Below are positions 6,950 through 9,694 of a stretch of DNA of 9,694 nucleotides, piece after piece. The stretch comes from an uncultured Phycisphaerales bacterium (GTDB lineage Bacteria; Planctomycetota; Phycisphaerae; Phycisphaerales; UBA1924), in contig CALMQD010000117.1 in the NCBI GenBank assembly GCA_937871415.1, positions 1 to 9,694 of the forward strand. Direction: 5' to 3'. The notes beneath the pieces are model-generated. The model was not told the origin of the DNA. It did no database searches and saw only the letters and a list, made by a program, of their open reading frames with translations. Position numbers and translations under genes: made by a program. Position 1 is the stretch's first letter, and every line of letters begins with the position of its first letter.

Positions 6950-8893
6950 TCACCGCGGGCAACCGACGAACCACGCATCCAGGAAACCGAAGAGGTCGGC
7001 CACGTTGACAACGCCCGAACGGTCGATGTCCGCCGGGAAGTCCGGCCCTTCCGACAGGAACGTCGCGAACCAGTCGTCGAGGAACCCGAACAGATCGGCC
7101 ACACCAACGCCGTTGCGCCGGTCGTAGTTCGCCACGCAGCAGGTGACGGGGTTCTCGTCGGTGTCCTGGCAGAGTTCTCCGGGGCCCTGGTACGTTCCGC
7201 CCGACGCGATGCAGGCCGCCTCGTCGACAGCGATCGAACAGGCGGTGCCGTCGCAGCACGCGCCGGCGACGTCCGGATCGGGACCCGGCCCGACGTGGAT
7301 TCCGACATAAGCCAGGTTGGACGCCCCGAGCCGGATGAGCACGCGTTGGCCCGCGGCCAGGAACGTCGTTGCCTCGGTGTATCCCAGCGGCTCGAACAGG
7401 CAAGCCAGCTCCGCTCCGCCGCAGTCGTCGTACAGCGACAGCGTCAGGTACGGCTCGTCGGTCGAGGGCATCGTGTCGATCTTGTACAAGCCGTCCACCG
7501 GCGCGATGAACGAGAACCAGGTGGCGAGGAAATCGAAGTCGTCGCACGAACTCGTCGTTGTGCCGGCGCTGTTGAGGTTGTCCTGGACGAGCGATTGACC
7601 CAGCAGAATCTCCTGCGCGCCATCGCACACCGAGTTGGCGGGAGGCTCGGGCAGTTCGTAGACGTTCAGGACAAAGTCGCCGAACTGGTAGTCGGCGCCC
7701 GTGACGGCGATCAGCGCTGAAGCGCCCGGGAACTCCGCCCCCAGCACGATCCTCGCAAGGTCGCCGCGCCCCAGGTTGTTGTCGCACCCGATCATCCCGG
7801 AGGGGAGTTCCATGTTGTCACAGGAACCGAAGGCCGCGAGCAGTGTGTCGGTCATCCCGGTGGTGTCCGACGTATCGAAGACGAAGATGCCGGCACGCGG
7901 CGCGGTGAACCGATACCACACCACGGGCCCGAGGTTCGCCATGCACGGGCCCCCGCCGAAGAAGAAGTGCGCCGGCAGAGCGCCGTTGGTCGTGCCCGCA
8001 TACACGCCCACGTCGCCGATCTCCGCGGGTGTCTGGCACGACGCGTTGTCGGGGACCGGGTACTCCGGATAGGGCCCCACGTTGAAGATGTACTCCGAAG
8101 CGGCGTACTCGAACGCTGCGACGCGGATCAGCACGCGCTGCCCCGCGGCCAGTTCGATCGAGGTCTGCTGCAGCCCGCAGGTCAACTCCGTGCCGTCGCA
8201 ACCGTCCCACACGCCCACGAAGACGGCGAACAACCCGGGGTGGGTGAGGAAGAAGTCGTACTGGCGCGTCTCGGGCGCGGTGAACTCATACCACACGTCG
8301 CGAACATCGTTGGAACCACAATCCGAGACGTCGCTGTCGATCTCGCTGGCGGAAGTGCCGCGGACGTGCGAGGGCCAGGTGACGACCTGCGCGTTCTCGC
8401 ACCGGTCGTTGTACGCGGCGCCGGAAAAAACGCGACGGTCGGCGTGGATCTGGAACGAGCCCGTGCGTCCGCCGAAACTGGCGACACGGATGACGACGCT
8501 CTGCCCGGCGAGCAGATCCACATCGACCGAGGCGTCGAGCGAACCGAACGGGAAGTGCTGATCATCGGAGCACGCGAGCGACTCGCCCGAGATCGCATCG
8601 CACGCCGGCCAGACCGTGATGGTCGTGTCGAGCCGATCGCCGGTGGGTCGAGTGGAGAAGGTGAAGCCCTGCTCGTAGGGAGCGGTGAAGGTGAACCACA
8701 CGTCGGCTTCGTCCCCCTGCGTACACCCACCGGTCAGAACGTCGCTGGTCGCGCCGACGTTGGAAGCCACCAAGGTTCCGCCGAACGGAATGGGGGTGGC
8801 ATTGGTGCAAGCGTCGTTGGCGGGCTGGCCGAGTGCGACGGAAGCGGCCGCCATCGAGAGTCCAAACCCGATCAAAGTTCGAACAAGTATCAC
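6950..8893 (-). CDS. Secreted repeat protein with C-terminal GC-type dockerin-like pair
   Basis: Predicted 647-residue exported protein with no recognisable enzyme domain. A signal peptide (1 to about 22, cleavage near ALG/QPAND) is followed by four beta-rich repeats of 110-135 residues (about 24-155, 160-275, 280-416, 418-540). These share the pattern N-x-x-C...D/V-V-W-F/Y-x-F-T-A-P...AGQxVLIRV and resemble prepeptidase C-terminal (PPC) domains. A cysteine-rich segment (544-586, starting GACCDGTAC) leads to two dockerin-like loops, 589-611 and 622-643, each with ADLFGFLDxWF and 12-residue calcium-type loops. The chain ends VGCPR. This agrees with planctomycete proteins annotated as GC-type dockerin domain-anchored. 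The GTG start is supported by GGAGGT six bases upstream. The role is probably surface or matrix binding (inference); no catalytic residues are identifiable. Confidence 0.88.
   Translation of the reverse strand: MILVRTLIGFGLSMAAASVALGQPANDACTNATPIPFGGTLVASNVGATSDVLTGGCTQGDEADVWFTFTAPYEQGFTFSTRPTGDRLDTTITVWPACDAISGESLACSDDQHFPFGSLDASVDVDLLAGQSVVIRVASFGGRTGSFQIHADRRVFSGAAYNDRCENAQVVTWPSHVRGTSASEIDSDVSDCGSNDVRDVWYEFTAPETRQYDFFLTHPGLFAVFVGVWDGCDGTELTCGLQQTSIELAAGQRVLIRVAAFEYAASEYIFNVGPYPEYPVPDNASCQTPAEIGDVGVYAGTTNGALPAHFFFGGGPCMANLGPVVWYRFTAPRAGIFVFDTSDTTGMTDTLLAAFGSCDNMELPSGMIGCDNNLGRGDLARIVLGAEFPGASALIAVTGADYQFGDFVLNVYELPEPPANSVCDGAQEILLGQSLVQDNLNSAGTTTSSCDDFDFLATWFSFIAPVDGLYKIDTMPSTDEPYLTLSLYDDCGGAELACLFEPLGYTEATTFLAAGQRVLIRLGASNLAYVGIHVGPGPDPDVAGACCDGTACSIAVDEAACIASGGTYQGPGELCQDTDENPVTCCVANYDRRNGVGVADLFGFLDDWFATFLSEGPDFPADIDRSGVVNVADLFGFLDAWFVGCPR
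6959..7135 (-). repeat. Two dockerin-like EF-hand-type repeats (coding)
   Basis: These bases encode residues 587-645. The repeat units NYDRRNGVGVADLFGFLDDWF and DIDRSGVVNVADLFGFLDAWF (each 21 residues, given here as 589-609 and 622-642) are near-identical in their second halves. The second keeps aspartates at loop positions 1, 3 and 12. The first has Asn at position 1 and Arg at position 5, so it may bind calcium less well. Confidence 0.75.
7274..8824 (-). repeat. Four tandem beta-sandwich-type protein repeats (coding)
   Basis: These bases encode residues 24-540. Each unit opens with a cysteine in an NDxCxNA-like motif, has a central DVWFTFTAP/DVWYEFTAP/VVWYRFTAP/ATWFSFIAP strand, then a Cys-containing xCDxxEL(A/T)C segment, and closes with AGQxVLIRxA followed by a final strand. 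The third unit has lost the AGQRVLIR strand sequence (it reads GASALIAVTGA near 390-400), so it is the most diverged copy. Confidence 0.7.
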
Positions 8894-8899
8894 AGGGAG

Positions 8900-8905
8900 A
8901 CCTCC
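8900..8905 (-). promoter_or_regulatory. Ribosome binding site of the dockerin-protein gene
   Basis: On the minus strand GGAGGT lies six bases before the GTG at 8893. This near-perfect match to the anti-Shine-Dalgarno sequence fixes the unusual GTG start and suggests efficient translation. Confidence 0.75.
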
Positions 8906-8906
8906 A

Positions 8907-8921
8907 GTGTCCTGAGGACAC
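8907..8921. promoter_or_regulatory. Perfect 15-base palindrome, possible operator
   Basis: GTGTCCTGAGGACAC has seven-base arms that are exact reverse complements around one central base. It lies in the divergent spacer, directly upstream of the ribosome binding site of the dockerin-protein gene and at the start point expected from the promoter at 8926-8953. It could be a repressor site, or a hairpin in the leader RNA close to the ribosome binding site. Confidence 0.5.
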
Positions 8922-8925
8922 CCTT

Positions 8926-8953
8926 AGGATGCGCCGATTGCCCCGTCTGTCAA
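8926..8953 (-). promoter_or_regulatory. Sigma-70-like promoter of the dockerin-protein gene
   Basis: On the minus strand a perfect TTGACA (8953 to 8948) is followed after 16 bases by CATCCT (8931 to 8926), which matches three of six -10 positions. The predicted start falls near 8919, inside the palindrome. The -35 is convincing; the -10 is weak. Confidence 0.45.
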
Positions 8954-9029
8954 GGGAAGTCCGCCGGTTTCGTCGTGATTGGCCGTCACGCCGCGGCGCA
9001 CGCGTACTGGAAATGGGAGAATCTCCGCA

Positions 9030-9694
9030 ATGAACACCCCCAGAACGATCCGAGCCTGTGGTTTCGCCTGCGCCGCGTGCCTTTGGCTGCTGCCGACTGT
9101 CGGGTTGGGCGCGTACCAGCCCGGTCTCGGCGGCGGCGGCGACGTCTCGGGGCAGCAGCCACCCGAGCCGAGTCCGGCGAAGAAGGAACGCCAAGGCGGC
9201 CCGGAGCGGAAACCAGCCGCACTGAGCGGCGGAGAGGTCAGCCTCAAACCGAAGTTCGCCCCCGGCACGGTCCTCCGCTACGAACTCTCGCAGTCCACGC
9301 GCCAGCGCAACCGCGCGCCGTCGATGAGTGAAATGGACGGCGAGATGCGCCTGGATCAGACGCTCAACCTGGTCATGAACGTCTCGAAGGCCGACGAAGG
9401 AGCGGGATCGACCGTCGAGGTCACCGTCGAGCGCGTGCGCTTGTCGATTGACGCCGAGGGTCTTCGAGCCCAGGCCGACACGCAGCAGGCCAAGCCCGGC
9501 GCACCCGCGTCACCCCGGACCAGCGAAGACGCCGCCGACAAGGAACTGCGCGAGCGCCTCGAGCGCGTCGCCGGCGAGATGGCGTCGGAAAAAATGACCT
9601 TCACGCTCGACGCCCGCGGCAACATCGTCCGGGTGACCGGCGGCGACAAACTCGCGGGCGGTGCGCTGCTCGCCGCCGTCGCCGGTGTCCCGAC
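9030..9694 (+). CDS. Exported protein of unknown function, truncated by window end
   Basis: An open frame of 221 complete codons runs off the right edge. The start is ATG 9030, with GGGAG (9015-9019) ten bases upstream. The N-terminus MNTPRTIRACGFACAACLWL continues to VGLGA near residue 28 and looks like a signal peptide. It is followed by a low-complexity segment rich in Gly, Pro, Gln and Lys (about 30-68). A conserved-looking domain then begins with KFAPGTVLRYELSQST (75-90) and contains beta-strand patterns (LNLVMNVS, VEVTVERVRLSI) and TFTLDARGNIVRVTGG (190-205). This arrangement recalls DUF6263-like planctomycete proteins, but I cannot confirm that. It is divergent from the dockerin-protein gene across a 136-base spacer. 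The function is unknown. Confidence 0.75.
   Translation, partial: MNTPRTIRACGFACAACLWLLPTVGLGAYQPGLGGGGDVSGQQPPEPSPAKKERQGGPERKPAALSGGEVSLKPKFAPGTVLRYELSQSTRQRNRAPSMSEMDGEMRLDQTLNLVMNVSKADEGAGSTVEVTVERVRLSIDAEGLRAQADTQQAKPGAPASPRTSEDAADKELRERLERVAGEMASEKMTFTLDARGNIVRVTGGDKLAGGALLAAVAGVP

Noticed and set aside
8989..8998. Palindrome CGCCGCGGCG in the divergent spacer
   Set aside because: Short and purely GC in GC-rich DNA, so expected by chance; it is not placed at a recognisable promoter.
7967..9331. A 454-codon plus-strand open frame antisense to the dockerin-protein gene and crossing the divergent spacer
   Set aside because: It reads through the promoter region and into an off-frame of the gene at 9030; the minus-strand protein has a signal peptide, repeats and dockerin motifs.

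Overview
The window is GC-rich, tightly packed bacterial chromosome. It most likely comes from a planctomycete of the Phycisphaerae/Phycisphaerales type. The best evidence is the secreted protein at 6950-8893: it carries prepeptidase-like beta repeats, a small cysteine-rich segment and a paired dockerin-like tail of the form DxDxxGVVNVADLFGFLxAWFxGC, a signature I associate with that group. I see no mobile element, tRNA, rRNA or CRISPR array. Very long antisense reading frames occur over most genes, as expected at this base composition.

Layout from left to right. (1) A plus-strand run starts with ispG, an essential enzyme of the MEP isoprenoid pathway (47-1345). Its stop codon overlaps the start of a lipoprotein alpha/beta hydrolase (1342-2271), which is followed by a paralogous hydrolase without a signal peptide (2327-3121). 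(2) Convergent to that run are two minus-strand peptidases. The upstream one is a prolyl-oligopeptidase-family (S9) lipoprotein (4430-6793), and 71 bases after it comes a cytoplasmic-looking Xaa-Pro-type M24 metallopeptidase (3147-4358). (3) Upstream of these on the same strand is the large secreted repeat/dockerin protein (6950-8893). (4) A 136-base divergent spacer (8894-9029) separates it from a plus-strand exported protein of unknown function that runs off the window (9030 to end).

How the genes may work together (inference). The S9 and M24 enzymes make a plausible proline-peptide pair: an exported endopeptidase cutting after proline, then an intracellular enzyme acting on Xaa-Pro peptides. 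The two hydrolases appear to be a tandem duplication whose members act in different compartments and share transcription with ispG. The repeat/dockerin protein looks like a cell-surface or envelope protein. It has the clearest regulatory region in the window: a TTGACA promoter, a perfect 15-base palindrome at the expected transcription start, and a near-consensus ribosome binding site.

Most of the window is ordinary housekeeping and catabolic DNA. The parts most worth following up are the dockerin-tailed repeat protein, the palindrome and its near-copy upstream of the S9 gene, and the duplicated hydrolases split between compartments.
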